DNA of 35,073 bases from Thiobacillus sp. (lineage in GTDB: Bacteria > Pseudomonadota > Gammaproteobacteria > Burkholderiales > Thiobacillaceae), in the NCBI GenBank assembly GCA_024709425.1, contig JANJWS010000008.1:1-35073 (forward strand), written 5' to 3'. Made by a program: the position numbers and the translations under genes. The notes under the pieces were generated by a model. The model did no database searches. It worked only from the letters and a program-made list of their open reading frames with translations, and had not been told where the DNA came from. Positions 15,067-25,660 of the stretch are shown here, piece after piece (position 1 is the first letter of the stretch; every line of letters starts with the position of its first letter).

Positions 15067-17127
15067 ATGTCGGCCGCCGATTCCATCGCCCCCCTGCATG
15101 GCCCGGGTCTACGCGGCAACCGCCGTCCGCGTGTCGCCATCGTCGGCAATGCGGGTGCCGGCAAGCACAGCGTCTTTCGCGCCGCATCGAGCACCTCGAC
15201 CCGCCACGAGCGGCTGGCCGGCATCGGCCCTGCCTACGAGGAATGCCTGGTCGAAGTTGGCATCGACCAGATCTCGCTCGTCGAGCTTCCGGCCATCGAA
15301 GGCTTTCATGCCCTCGACGACAATGCCTCGGTGGTGCTGAAGTACCTGCTGTGGGGCGACCGCTGGCCGGCCATCGCCCGCCACGAGGCGCACCAGCCGC
15401 CCACCGCGTTTGCCGCCCCCGATGTGCTGCTGGTGGTGTTGGACGCGACGGCGCTGGTGCGCGACCTCGAACTGGCGCAGGAATTGATGCAGCTCGGCCG
15501 CCCGATGGTGTTCGCGCTGAACCACATGGACCAGGCGCGCGCGCATCGACGCTTCATCAATGTGCGCGCACTTTCCACCAAGCTCGGCGCGCCGGTGGTG
15601 CCGACCGTGGCGCACATGGGCATCGGCCTCGCGGATCTCTTTACCACCGCCGTGCGGGTGGCACGCGACGCCGGCGCCGGCAGCGCCCGCCCGCCCGCCT
15701 GCCCGCCCAGTCCGCACATCCAGGCGCACCTGCAGCCGATCGCCCGGATCGTCCAACAGCCCGAGGTGGCGGAGGCCTTCGCCGCGCCCGAGACGCTGCT
15801 TGTCCAGCAACTTGCGGAAAACGATGGTTACTTCGCGCAGGAACTGCTGGAGCATTTTCCGGCGCGGCACGCCGAACTGCTTGCGGCGCGCGCCGCAGCC
15901 GACGCGGCGCTGCCGCGCCCCCTGGCGGACGAAATCCACGCCGACCGCCACCATCGCGCCGCGCTCTGCCACGAAGACGTGACCCGCCCCGGCCAGGAAG
16001 GCGAGCAACCCCTCTGGCAGCGCTGGGCGGACGATCTCTTTCTGCACCCGCGCTGGGGCTTTGCCGGATCGCTCGCGGTGTTCGCGCTGGTGCTGTTCTT
16101 TGTTTTCGAGGTGAGCGCCGCGCTGGACGGGCTCACCGTCGCGCGCCTCATCGAATGGGCGGAGCCCTGGCAGCCGCCCGACCTCGCTGGGGTGGTCGGG
16201 CGCGCCATTCTCGACGGATTCATCGGGCTTGCGGGAATCGTCATCCCGTATATGATCCCGCTGGTGCTCCTGCTGGTGCTGCTGGAGGAAACCGGCATCA
16301 TGCACCGCGTTGCCTTCGTGGTGGACCGCGGCTTCCACCGGCTGGGCCTGCACGGCGGCGTCGCCCTGCCCTTCCTCATGGGCCTGGGCTGCAACGTGCC
16401 GGCGCTCGCCGCGACCGCCGCCGTCACCCACGGACGCGACCGCACCGTCGCCTCGCTCCTCATCACCTTCCTGCCCTGCTCGGCGCGCTCGGCCATCATC
16501 CTCGCGGTGGGCGGCAAGTACCTCGGAGGCTTCGGCGTTTTCGCGCTGTTCATGCTCGCGCCCATCGTCGTCAGCCTGGTCGGCAAGCTCCTCAAGCGCC
16601 GTTACCCGGAAACCACCCCCGGCATGATCCAGGACATCCCGCCCTACGCCATCCCTACCCTCCGCACGGTCATGGCCAACACTTGGGAGCGCAGCCGCGA
16701 CATCGTCACCATCGTGCTGCCGCTGCTGGTGGCGGGCAGCATCGTGCTGGCGCTGCTGGCGTACTTCGGCGCCGACACCTGGATCAATCTTGTGCTTACC
16801 CCCGTGACCGGATGGTGGCTGGGGCTGCCCGTCGCGCTTGGCGTGCCCATCCTGTTCGGCGTGCTGCGCAAGGAACTGTCGCTGCTGATGATCTTTGCCG
16901 CGCTCGGTACGCAGGAACTCGACGCGGTGATGGACACCACGCAGATCGCCACCTTTCTGGTGTTCCTCACCTTCTATGTACCCTGCGTATCGACCTTCGC
17001 CATGATGCTGAAATTGCTCGGCCGGCGCGACGCATTCTATTCCGTTACGCTGTCTATCGGCGTTGCCCTGCTCGTCGCGGCCACGGTGCGCTGGCCGCTG
17101 GAACTGGCGACCTGGCTGACGCCGTAA
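15067..17127 (+). CDS. feoB: FeoB-type ferrous iron transporter with degenerate G domain
   Basis: This 686-aa inner-membrane protein has an N-terminal G-protein-like domain (about 20-200), a helical linker, and a membrane part from about residue 330. The channel motifs of FeoB are kept: GLGCNVPA (439-446) and LPCSARSA (Cys471). The G domain is altered. The P-loop reads GNAGAGKHS (27-35) with His where Ser/Thr should bind Mg; the switch threonine region reads AGIGPAYEE; and the G3 motif DxxG is ELPA (73-76). G4 (NHMD, 152-155) survives. GTP hydrolysis is therefore doubtful. The protein is shorter than typical FeoB (about 770) and has no feoA neighbour. I chose the ATG at 15067 because the promoter and Fur-like site occupy the upstream part of the frame. 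Confidence 0.87.
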   Translation: MSAADSIAPLHGPGLRGNRRPRVAIVGNAGAGKHSVFRAASSTSTRHERLAGIGPAYEECLVEVGIDQISLVELPAIEGFHALDDNASVVLKYLLWGDRWPAIARHEAHQPPTAFAAPDVLLVVLDATALVRDLELAQELMQLGRPMVFALNHMDQARAHRRFINVRALSTKLGAPVVPTVAHMGIGLADLFTTAVRVARDAGAGSARPPACPPSPHIQAHLQPIARIVQQPEVAEAFAAPETLLVQQLAENDGYFAQELLEHFPARHAELLAARAAADAALPRPLADEIHADRHHRAALCHEDVTRPGQEGEQPLWQRWADDLFLHPRWGFAGSLAVFALVLFFVFEVSAALDGLTVARLIEWAEPWQPPDLAGVVGRAILDGFIGLAGIVIPYMIPLVLLLVLLEETGIMHRVAFVVDRGFHRLGLHGGVALPFLMGLGCNVPALAATAAVTHGRDRTVASLLITFLPCSARSAIILAVGGKYLGGFGVFALFMLAPIVVSLVGKLLKRRYPETTPGMIQDIPPYAIPTLRTVMANTWERSRDIVTIVLPLLVAGSIVLALLAYFGADTWINLVLTPVTGWWLGLPVALGVPILFGVLRKELSLLMIFAALGTQELDAVMDTTQIATFLVFLTFYVPCVSTFAMMLKLLGRRDAFYSVTLSIGVALLVAATVRWPLELATWLTP

Positions 17128-17149
17128 AGCTTCCGAAGCACCATGCAGA

Positions 17150-17179
17150 AAAGCCCCTGGCCTTGCGGCCAGAGGCTTT
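17150..17179. terminator. Bidirectional terminator between feoB and the PhoX-like gene
   Basis: AAAGCC-c-CTGGCC-TTGC-GGCCAG-a-GGCTTT forms a 12-bp stem with one mismatch pair and a four-base loop, with A and T runs on either side. It lies between two converging genes and can serve both. Confidence 0.75.
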
Positions 17180-17202
17180 CAAGGGGTTGCCGGACAGGGG
17201 AA

Positions 17203-18531
17203 TCAGCGTACCGTGCGACTGATTGCCATGGTCTTGTCGTTGCCGGTGCCCGAGTGCTGCACGTTGACGAACAGGGTGTGCGGATCCTTGCCGAAGTAGA
17301 TGCCGGAGCCTTCGGCCGGCTTGTCCTTCAGCGAAGCGAACAGATGCACGCCATCGCGATAGCCGTCGCCGTTCGTGTCCTGCGAGCGCGGGTCGAACAC
17401 CCAGATGTCGCTATAGTCATTGTCTTCGACCATCCACAGCTTGCCGTCCGGGCCGTGGGCGAGGTTGTCCACCTTGGCGAAACCGGTGACGCCTGCGGCC
17501 TGGTTCTCGAACGGGGTGTTCTTGCCGGCGGCGACGACGTAGCGAGTCGACGGCTGCTCGCCCAGTTCGATCGCCAGCACCGCGCCGACGCTGTAGCCCG
17601 CAGCATTCTTGCCGCTGGTGTTGAGCGGATTGTCGACGTCCTCGCAGGTGAGCGCGGCGTGCAACGTGTTGGCGATACGCTCCAGATCTTCCGGACGGCA
17701 GAACTGCGTGGCGCCGACGGCGGTGGCGGCGACACGGGCGCTGATCTGCGCCTGGGTCATGTCCAGCGCAACCCACTCGGCCTCACCCGTCTTGGCGCCG
17801 TGCTTCACGCGCAGCGCATAAAGCTGGCCGCTCGATAGATCGCCGTAGGCCGCCGGCACGAACTTGTAGATCGAACCCTTGCGGTCTTCGTCGATGACGT
17901 AGACATTGCCTTCGGCGTCGACCTCGATGCCTTCGTGCGACAGCGCGCCGAGCATCGGGCGCACCGTCACGCTGGCAGCCGCCATGGGGTCATGGGCATC
18001 GAGCTTGAGCTCATACACCAGGCCGCTCTTGGCAGCGGGGAAGTCCGGGTCGGGCAGCACGCTGTCGATCACCTCTTCCGCGAACAGGACGGTCTGCCAG
18101 GGCGTCCACAGGATGCCATCGAGCGCTTCCCAGTCCGCACGGCCGACGACTTCCTTCGCGATGCCCGTTTTCAAGTCGACCACCGACACTGCGCCGCCGC
18201 TGCCACCGTCGATGCGCGCGGAGTTGGTTCCGCGCACTTCATGCGTGCGGTACAGATAACGGCCGGCGTGCTTGCCGGTCTCGTTCACCGTGTTCATGTC
18301 GTTCCAGTCGTGGGCAACGTAGATATTGAGATCGCTCTCGTCCGACACGATCTTCTGCGTGTAGCCGGCCGGGATCACCCAGGGCTCCGTGGCGATGCCG
18401 GGATCGGACTCCATGCCGTAGGCGGACGCGGCGATCGGGTTGAACGCCATCGGGCCGTCGACGACGGAACCGGCATGGGCGTTGGCGGCGAAGGCGGCTG
18501 CGAGGGTCAGGGCAAGCAGGGTTTGCTTCAT
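17203..18531 (-). CDS. PhoX/DUF839 family secreted protein
   Basis: This 442-aa protein starts at the ATG at 18531 with GGAGAG about 8 nt upstream. It has a Sec-type signal peptide (MKQTLLALTLAAAFAANAHA). The body has PhoX-family beta-propeller features: VAHDWNDMNT, YLYRTHEVRGTNSARIDGG, LSHEGIEVDAEGNVYVIDED, KFVPAAYGDLSSGQLYALRV, and NLAHGPDGKLWMVEDNDYSDIW near the C terminus. PhoX enzymes are Ca/Fe-dependent alkaline phosphatases in the periplasm or outside the cell. This protein lacks the twin-arginine leader usual for PhoX, so the phosphatase activity is less certain than the family. No pho box or phosphate genes are nearby. The 235-nt spacer to the next gene holds the divergent promoters. 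Confidence 0.75.
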   Translation of the reverse strand: MKQTLLALTLAAAFAANAHAGSVVDGPMAFNPIAASAYGMESDPGIATEPWVIPAGYTQKIVSDESDLNIYVAHDWNDMNTVNETGKHAGRYLYRTHEVRGTNSARIDGGSGGAVSVVDLKTGIAKEVVGRADWEALDGILWTPWQTVLFAEEVIDSVLPDPDFPAAKSGLVYELKLDAHDPMAAASVTVRPMLGALSHEGIEVDAEGNVYVIDEDRKGSIYKFVPAAYGDLSSGQLYALRVKHGAKTGEAEWVALDMTQAQISARVAATAVGATQFCRPEDLERIANTLHAALTCEDVDNPLNTSGKNAAGYSVGAVLAIELGEQPSTRYVVAAGKNTPFENQAAGVTGFAKVDNLAHGPDGKLWMVEDNDYSDIWVFDPRSQDTNGDGYRDGVHLFASLKDKPAEGSGIYFGKDPHTLFVNVQHSGTGNDKTMAISRTVR

Positions 18532-18766
18532 TGAATTCTCTCCAGGAACAGTAGGTGGATCATGGCGGTGCGGCGCTGAAACGCCGCAGGCCGCATTGTT
18601 CCTGCGCGATGTTGCGGCCATGTGAACATCCTGCGCATCGTGCGGCAAGCGACGACTGCCCGCGCCGATTTACCCCCCGGCGTTGTCATCGTGGCGAGGT
18701 GGAAACGAGCGAGGCATCCGGTGTACTCTCGACAGGAAATTTTTCAGAACGCGGAGCGATATTGCG

Positions 18767-18991
18767 ATGAGAACACCCAACGATGCCTATCTCGAAAAAG
18801 CCCGACGCCTGAGAAAGACGGACGTCGAGCGCCTGCTCTCCCGCGCGCGTAAGAAGCTGATGCGCCGCATCGAGGACCAGACGATGACCGTGGAGGAAGT
18901 CGTCGCCATCCAGCTCGAAATCGAGGACGAGGACCTCGCCGAATGGCGCGAGCGCTGGGCCGAAATCCAGGCCAAGACCAAGGCCGGCTAG
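18767..18991 (+). CDS. Small conserved-looking hypothetical protein, 74 aa
   Basis: The ATG at 18767 is preceded by GGAG about 11 nt upstream. The product (MRTPNDAYLEKARRLRKTDV, ending EIQAKTKAG) is mostly charged alpha-helix with no membrane segment and no cysteine, perhaps a small coiled-coil or helix-turn-helix-like bundle. A basic first half (RARKKLMRR) is followed by an acidic second half (EEVVAIQLEIEDEDLAEW). I do not recognise the family. It lies 74 nt before glgP on the same strand and may be cotranscribed with it. GC-rich third positions support real coding. Confidence 0.6.
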   Translation: MRTPNDAYLEKARRLRKTDVERLLSRARKKLMRRIEDQTMTVEEVVAIQLEIEDEDLAEWRERWAEIQAKTKAG

Positions 18992-19065
18992 ACTGCCGGT
19001 AAACTGAGGCCATCTTCCTCTTCGCCGGCGGCAGGGCATCCGCCCCTGCTACCCGGTTCATCCCG

Positions 19066-20775
19066 ATGTCAGAAGCCGCAGCCAGCACCGAAGCCTATAC
19101 CCGCAAGTCCCGCATCGCCTATTTTTCGATGGAGATCGCCCTGGAAAGCGATATCCCGACCTACAGCGGCGGTCTGGGCGTGCTCGCCGGAGACAGCCTG
19201 CGTGCCGCGGCCGACATCGGCGTGCCGATGGTGGCGGTCAGCTTGGTGTTCCGTGGCGGGCATTTCCGCCAGGAGATCGATGCCCTGGGGCGACAGACCG
19301 AACACGACGACGACTGGGATCCTGCGCGCTGCGCGACGCGCTTGCACGCCACCGTGGCGCTCGAAATCGAAGGCCGCCTGGTGTGGGTCGGGGGCTGGTT
19401 GTATGTGCTGAGCACGCGGCTGGACGGCGGCGTGCCGGTGCTGCTGCTCGACACCGACCTGCCGGTGAACGACCCGCGCGATCGCGCCATCACGCACACC
19501 CTGTACGGCGGCGGCGAGGCTGACCGCATGAAGCAGGAAATCGTGCTGGGCGTCGGCGGCATCGCCATGCTGCAGGCGCTGGGCTTCAAGCTCATGGGCT
19601 ACCACATGAACGAGGGCCACTCGGCCTTCCTTACCCTGGCCCTGCTGCGCCGCTTCGCCCATGCACGCGAAGACCTGCGTCCGGGCGAAAGCCCCTACGA
19701 TCTTCCGCAGGTGCGCGAACTGTGCGTCTTCACCACCCACACGCCGGTGGAAGCCGCGCACGACAAGTTCGACTACGACATGGTGCGCCGTCTCTACGGC
19801 GACGTGCTCGATCTCGGCACGGTCAAGCTGCTCGCCGGCGAGGACCGCCTCAACATGACGCGGCTCGCGCTCAACCTGTCCGACTACGTCAATGGCGTCG
19901 CCAAGCGCCATGCCGAAGTGTCGCGGCAGATGTTCCCCGGCTACGCGGTGCATGCCGTGACCAACGGCGTGCATGCGTCCACCTGGACCAGCCTGCCGTT
20001 CGCCGCCCTGTACGACCAGCAGATCCCCGGCTGGTGCCACGAACCGGAACTGCTCGCGCGCGCCGACCGCCTGCCCGACGAAGCCGTATGGGCCGCCCAC
20101 GCCCACGCCAAGCGCATGCTGATCGACGCCGTGCGCGCGCGCAGCGGCAAGCGCTTCGACCCCGAACGACCGATCCTCGGCTTCGCACGACGCATGACCG
20201 CCTACAAGCGCCCCGACCTGCTGTTCAGCGACCTTGCCCGGCTGCGCGCCCTCGCCGGCGAGCGTCCGTTCCAGATCGTCATGGCCGGCAAGGCCCATCC
20301 CAGGGACGAAGCCGGCAAGCGGCTCATCGAGATGCTGCACGCCCACATGCGCGAACTCGAAGCGGACATCCCCATGGCCTTCCTGCCCGACTACGACATG
20401 GCGCTCGCGCTCCTCATGGTGTCCGGCTCCGACGTGTGGCTCAACACCCCGCTGCGCCCCCTCGAAGCCTCCGGCACCAGCGGCATGAAAGCCGCATTCA
20501 ATGGCGTGCCGCAACTGTCCGTGCTCGACGGCTGGTGGGTCGAAGGTTGCATCGAAGGCATCACCGGCTGGGCGATCGGCGAGGATTCCCCCACCGCCAA
20601 CGGCGAGGATGCCCACGCGCTCTACGACAAGCTGGAACAGGTGGTGCTGCCGCTGTGGTACGACAACCGGCCCGCCTGGATCGCCGTCATGAAAGGCGCC
20701 ATCAGCAAGAACGCCGCCTATTTCAACAGCCACCGCATGATGCGGCGCTATGCGACCGAGGCTTATCTGAGCTGA
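19066..20775 (+). CDS. glgP: Alpha-glucan (glycogen) phosphorylase, short form
   Basis: This 569-aa enzyme cleaves alpha-1,4-glucan with phosphate to give glucose-1-phosphate in the cytoplasm. Motifs include YFSMEIALESDIPTYSGGLG at the N terminus, YHMNEGHSAFL, TTHTPVEAAHDKF, VTNGVHASTW, GFARRMTAYKRPDLL and, at the PLP site, EASGTSGMKAAFNG with Lys475 as the cofactor lysine. The size and the early start at YFSMEIAL fit the short bacterial/archaeal phosphorylase group (TIGR02094-like), not the 800-residue form. No other glycogen genes are in the window. Its 3' end overlaps the converging ATPase D-subunit gene by 13 nt. The start has no clear ribosome site. Confidence 0.93.
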   Translation: MSEAAASTEAYTRKSRIAYFSMEIALESDIPTYSGGLGVLAGDSLRAAADIGVPMVAVSLVFRGGHFRQEIDALGRQTEHDDDWDPARCATRLHATVALEIEGRLVWVGGWLYVLSTRLDGGVPVLLLDTDLPVNDPRDRAITHTLYGGGEADRMKQEIVLGVGGIAMLQALGFKLMGYHMNEGHSAFLTLALLRRFAHAREDLRPGESPYDLPQVRELCVFTTHTPVEAAHDKFDYDMVRRLYGDVLDLGTVKLLAGEDRLNMTRLALNLSDYVNGVAKRHAEVSRQMFPGYAVHAVTNGVHASTWTSLPFAALYDQQIPGWCHEPELLARADRLPDEAVWAAHAHAKRMLIDAVRARSGKRFDPERPILGFARRMTAYKRPDLLFSDLARLRALAGERPFQIVMAGKAHPRDEAGKRLIEMLHAHMRELEADIPMAFLPDYDMALALLMVSGSDVWLNTPLRPLEASGTSGMKAAFNGVPQLSVLDGWWVEGCIEGITGWAIGEDSPTANGEDAHALYDKLEQVVLPLWYDNRPAWIAVMKGAISKNAAYFNSHRMMRRYATEAYLS

Positions 20776-21416
20776 TTTGGCACCGGCGGGTTGCCCACGG
20801 ATGGTTTTCGCGCGCGCAGCACCTTGATCTGGAACAGCGTGTTGCGCTCGTCTTCTTCCAGCGCGGCGCGGATGTGCTGCACGGTGGCGCGGTAGCGCGG
20901 GATGATGTTGTATTTCAGCGCGTTGACGCGCTTCTGGGTCTTGCGGCTGGCGGCGAGCAGGCGCCATAGCGCGTTTTCCGCCTCGCCCAGGCGCGCGAGG
21001 GTGACGGTGAGTTCGCGCAGGCGCTGGCGCGCCTCGTCGAAGCTGACGTCGGTCCACATGAGGCCGACGGGCTGCAGCGGCAGCGGTTCAGCGGTGACGC
21101 TGGGATATTCGACGCCGACACTGGAGCGTGCAACCACGCGGATCGCCACCGACGGTGCCAGCCCCACCGATGCCTGCTGCAGCATCTGCGCACCCATGCG
21201 CATCTGCACGATGCCGAGCCAGCGATAGGCTTCGGCAAGCTCGGCCTGCGCCTGCGCGCGCAGTTCACGATACTGCGCGAGGCGTTCATAGACGAGGCGG
21301 GTCAACAGGTCGCGCTTCTTTTCCAGCATCTGCCGGCCCTGTTCGAGGAAGCGCACCTGGCGGCCGATCTGCAGCAGCGCGCTCTTGGTCGGTGGGACGG
21401 AGAGGCGTTTTTTCAT
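20763..21416 (-). CDS. atpD: A/V-type ATPase subunit D (central stalk)
   Basis: This 217-aa protein forms the rotating central shaft inside the A3B3 head. The N-terminal signature SVPPTKSALLQIGRQVRFLE and the long helical hairpin (MLEKKRDLLTRLVYE at the N end; RLGEAENALWRLLAASRKTQKRVNALKYNIIPRY at the C end) are those of NtpD/AtpD. Length is normal. It is the last gene of the ATPase run, 154 nt after subunit B. The gap is filled by an inverted pair of GC-rich repeats that also supply the GGGGAG before its ATG. Its end overlaps glgP on the other strand by 13 nt. Confidence 0.93.
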   Translation of the reverse strand: MKKRLSVPPTKSALLQIGRQVRFLEQGRQMLEKKRDLLTRLVYERLAQYRELRAQAQAELAEAYRWLGIVQMRMGAQMLQQASVGLAPSVAIRVVARSSVGVEYPSVTAEPLPLQPVGLMWTDVSFDEARQRLRELTVTLARLGEAENALWRLLAASRKTQKRVNALKYNIIPRYRATVQHIRAALEEDERNTLFQIKVLRARKPSVGNPPVPNQLR

Positions 21417-21423
21417 GGGGTAC

Positions 21424-21558
21424 TCCCCTCTCCCTTGAGGGGAGAGGGGCCGGGGGAGAGGGTGCGCAGCGGTCGCCGTGTTTGCCCTTCCCGGCGCTGG
21501 TTGCCGGCTGGCGCCGGCTCACCCTCTCCGCAACCCCTCCCCCCTCGAGGGGGAGGGG
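21424..21558. repeat. Inverted pair of GC-rich palindromic repeats (copies 3 and 4)
   Basis: Copy 3 (21424-21464) reads as the family element on the minus strand and copy 4 (21520-21558) on the plus strand; their CACCCTCTCC heads face each other across 55 nt. The arrangement is like a REPIN, two REP elements in inverted order. It fills the B-D intergenic gap of the ATPase genes and could form a long stem in the mRNA. Confidence 0.7.
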
Positions 21559-21570
21559 CTATCCTTGTGT

Positions 21571-22952
21571 TCATGCGGGTGCCCCCTTGTGATACTTCGC
21601 CAGTTCTTCCTCCGTCACACGAATGAGCGATTCGGGCGGCAGCATGGACAGGAGGTCCCAGGCGAGGTTGAGGGTTTCGTGGATGCTGCGGTCCTCGTCT
21701 TCGCCCTGGCCAATGAAACGGCGCTCGAAGGCGTCGGCGAACGCGAGGGTGCGGCGGTCGGCGTCGCTCAATTCTTCCGCGCCGATGATGGCGGCGAGTC
21801 CGCGCACTTCCAGCGCGCGGGCGTAGCTGGCGAAGAGCTGGCTGGCGACGTGGGGGTGGTCCTCGCGGGTGAAGTTCTTGCCGATGCCGTCCTTCATCAA
21901 TCTCGAAAGCGACGGCAGTACGGTCACCGGCGGATACACGCCCTGGTTGGCGAGTTCGCGTCCGAGCACGATCTGGCCTTCGGTGATGTAGCCGGTGAGG
22001 TCGGGGATGGGATGGGTGATGTCGTCGGACGGCATCGACAGCACGGGGATCATGGTGATGGAGCCGCGGCGGTTCTTGATGCGCCCCGCCCGCTCGTAGA
22101 TCTCGGCCAGGTCGGAGTACAGATAGCCCGGATAGCCCTTGCGCGCCGGCACGTCGCCGCGCAGCACGGCGACTTCGCGCAGGGCCTCGGCGTAGGCGGT
22201 CATGTCGGTCATCACGACCAGCACGTGGTAGTCGAGGTCGAAGGCGAGGTACTCGGCGGCGGTGAGCGCCGCGCGCGGCGTCAGCAGGCGTTCGATCACC
22301 GGCTCGTCGGCGAGGTTGAGGAACATCACCACCTTGTTGAGCACCCCGGATTCCTCGAAGCTTTCCTGAAAGAAGCGCGCATCCGCGTGCGAGGCCCCGA
22401 AGGCGGCGAACACGACGACGAACTCGGCCGCCTCGTCGCCCAGCAGGCGCGCCTGGCGCACGATCTGCGCCGCGACGCGGTTGTGCGGCAGGCCGCCGCC
22501 GGAAAAGATGGGCAGCTTCTGCCCGCGCGTGAGCGAATTCATGCCGTCGATGGCGGAAATGCCGGTCTGGATGAATTCGCGCGGATAGGCGCGCGCCGCC
22601 GGGTTGAGCGGTTCGCCGTTGACGTCGCGGCGCTCGGCGGAAACGATCGGCGGTCGGCCGTCGCGCGACAGGCCGGCGCCATTGAACACACGGCCGAGGA
22701 TGTCGCGCGACAGCGGCAGACGGAACGGTTCGTCGAGGAAGCGCACCCAGGTGCGTTCCAGATCGAGTTCGTCGGTGCCTTCGAAGACCTCGACCAGCAC
22801 GGCATCGTCCGCGCTGCGGATGACCAGGCCGGAACGCAGGCGGCCGGCATGGTCACGCAACTGCACGCGCGACCCGGCGGCTACGCCCGGCACCCCGGCC
22901 ATGACGACAAGGCCGCCCTGGGCGGAGGTGGCGGTGCGGAATTCGATGTGTT

Positions 22953-22956
<4 letters not shown>
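21571..22956 (-). CDS. atpB: A/V-type ATPase subunit B (non-catalytic)
   Basis: This 461-aa protein alternates with A in the head ring. It has the family's FNGAGLSRDGRPP region, PREFIQTGISAIDGMNSLTRGQKLPIFSGGGLPHN (the degenerate P-loop region of B subunits), DMTAYAEALREV, GYPGYLYSDLAEIYERAGR and HPIPDLTGYITEGQI. Length is normal. The start codon overlaps the stop of subunit A (ATGA), and part of the ribosome site lies in repeat sequence at the end of atpA. The product should be cytoplasmic, membrane-associated through the complex. Confidence 0.95.
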
Positions 22957-24833
<1,877 letters not shown>

Positions 24834-24873
24834 TGGTTTCCTAAAATCGGGAAAGTGGGGAGTGGAGAGCTGT

Positions 24874-24919
24874 GAGTCGAGAGTCGTAGCTTCTACTCTC
24901 TACTCTCGACTCTCGACTC
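24874..24919. repeat. 13-bp inverted repeat between subunits E and A
   Basis: GAGTCGAGAGTCG (24874-24886) is the exact reverse complement of CGACTCTCGACTC (24907-24919). Between them lies a CTACTCT direct repeat, so the region is built from 7-9 base units. The right arm covers two bases of the subunit E stop codon. A hairpin here could act on mRNA processing or tune expression between E and A. Confidence 0.65.
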
Positions 24920-25568
24920 ATCCATAAACCAGCGCCCCCAAATCCGGTGCGCTGGCGAACAGCCGCTCCATGGCGACGCGCGCGAGATCGTCGGCGAGTC
25001 GCGCCTGACGCGCTTCGAAGGTCTGATCGACCTGAGCACGGCCGTCGGCCAGCCGCACGCGCACACCGCCTTCGCTCGGCTGGCCGTGGGCGGTCAGCGT
25101 AACGCGACGGCCGGGCGCGGCGCGCGCGGCGAGGGCGGACCAGCGCGCCGCGAGGCGGGGTTCGTCCTCGCCACGCACCTCGGCGACGAGGTCGCCCGGC
25201 GGCAGCGTTTGCGCCGCGGCGGCGAGCCAGGCCTCGACGATCTCCGCGTAGCGCGCCTCGTCCGCCACACGCTCGCGAAATGCGCTGCGCACACCCGCGA
25301 GCGCGGCTTCGGTCAACGCCCAGCGCAGGCGGTCGAGTTCCGCTGCCAGCCGCGTTTCCGCCGCCTGCGTGCGTTGCCGCACCAGGCGTTCCGCTTCGAC
25401 CTTGGCGGCGAGCACTTCGCGTTCCTCCGCCAGCTTCAGCTTCTCTGCCGATTCGGCGACGATGCGCGCGCGCGACGCTTCGGCATTCTTAAGATGCTCG
25501 CGCGCGAGCGATTCGGCCTGCTGCAGCAAGGCTTCTTCGAGCTGGGCGACCTGTGGATTCGCTTCCAT
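24918..25568 (-). CDS. atpE: A/V-type ATPase subunit E (peripheral stalk)
   Basis: This 216-aa protein has a long N-terminal coiled coil of about 100 residues (VAQLEEALLQQAESLAREHL and onward, rich in Ala, Glu, Arg) and a C-terminal globular domain ending DLARVAMERLFASAPDLG. This is the layout of NtpE/AtpE, which forms the outer stalk with the G/H subunit. It follows subunit F after 92 nt carrying a direct repeat, and precedes A after 84 nt carrying an inverted repeat. The ribosome site is poor. Sequence similarity in this family is low, so position in the operon adds to the call. Confidence 0.85.
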   Translation of the reverse strand: MEANPQVAQLEEALLQQAESLAREHLKNAEASRARIVAESAEKLKLAEEREVLAAKVEAERLVRQRTQAAETRLAAELDRLRWALTEAALAGVRSAFRERVADEARYAEIVEAWLAAAAQTLPPGDLVAEVRGEDEPRLAARWSALAARAAPGRRVTLTAHGQPSEGGVRVRLADGRAQVDQTFEARQARLADDLARVAMERLFASAPDLGALVYG

Positions 25569-25586
25569 TGTTTTCGTGAATTCAGG

Positions 25587-25613
25587 GTTTCAAGTTGCAA
25601 GTTTCAAGTTGCA
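25587..25613. repeat. Direct repeat between subunits F and E
   Basis: GTTTCAAGTTGCA occurs twice, at 25587-25599 and 25601-25613, with a 14-nt period, and a related CAGGTTTGAAG follows. It lies in the leader of subunit E. The region up to 25660 is otherwise A-rich and lacks a gene. Confidence 0.65.
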
Positions 25614-25660
25614 GGTTTGAAGAAAAATCTTTCAAGAAAAATCCCAACCACACTCGTCGC

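Noticed and set aside
21424..21558. Possible CRISPR or tandem array because of repeated units
   Set aside because: There are only two copies, in inverted orientation, with internal palindromes and no equal-length spacers.
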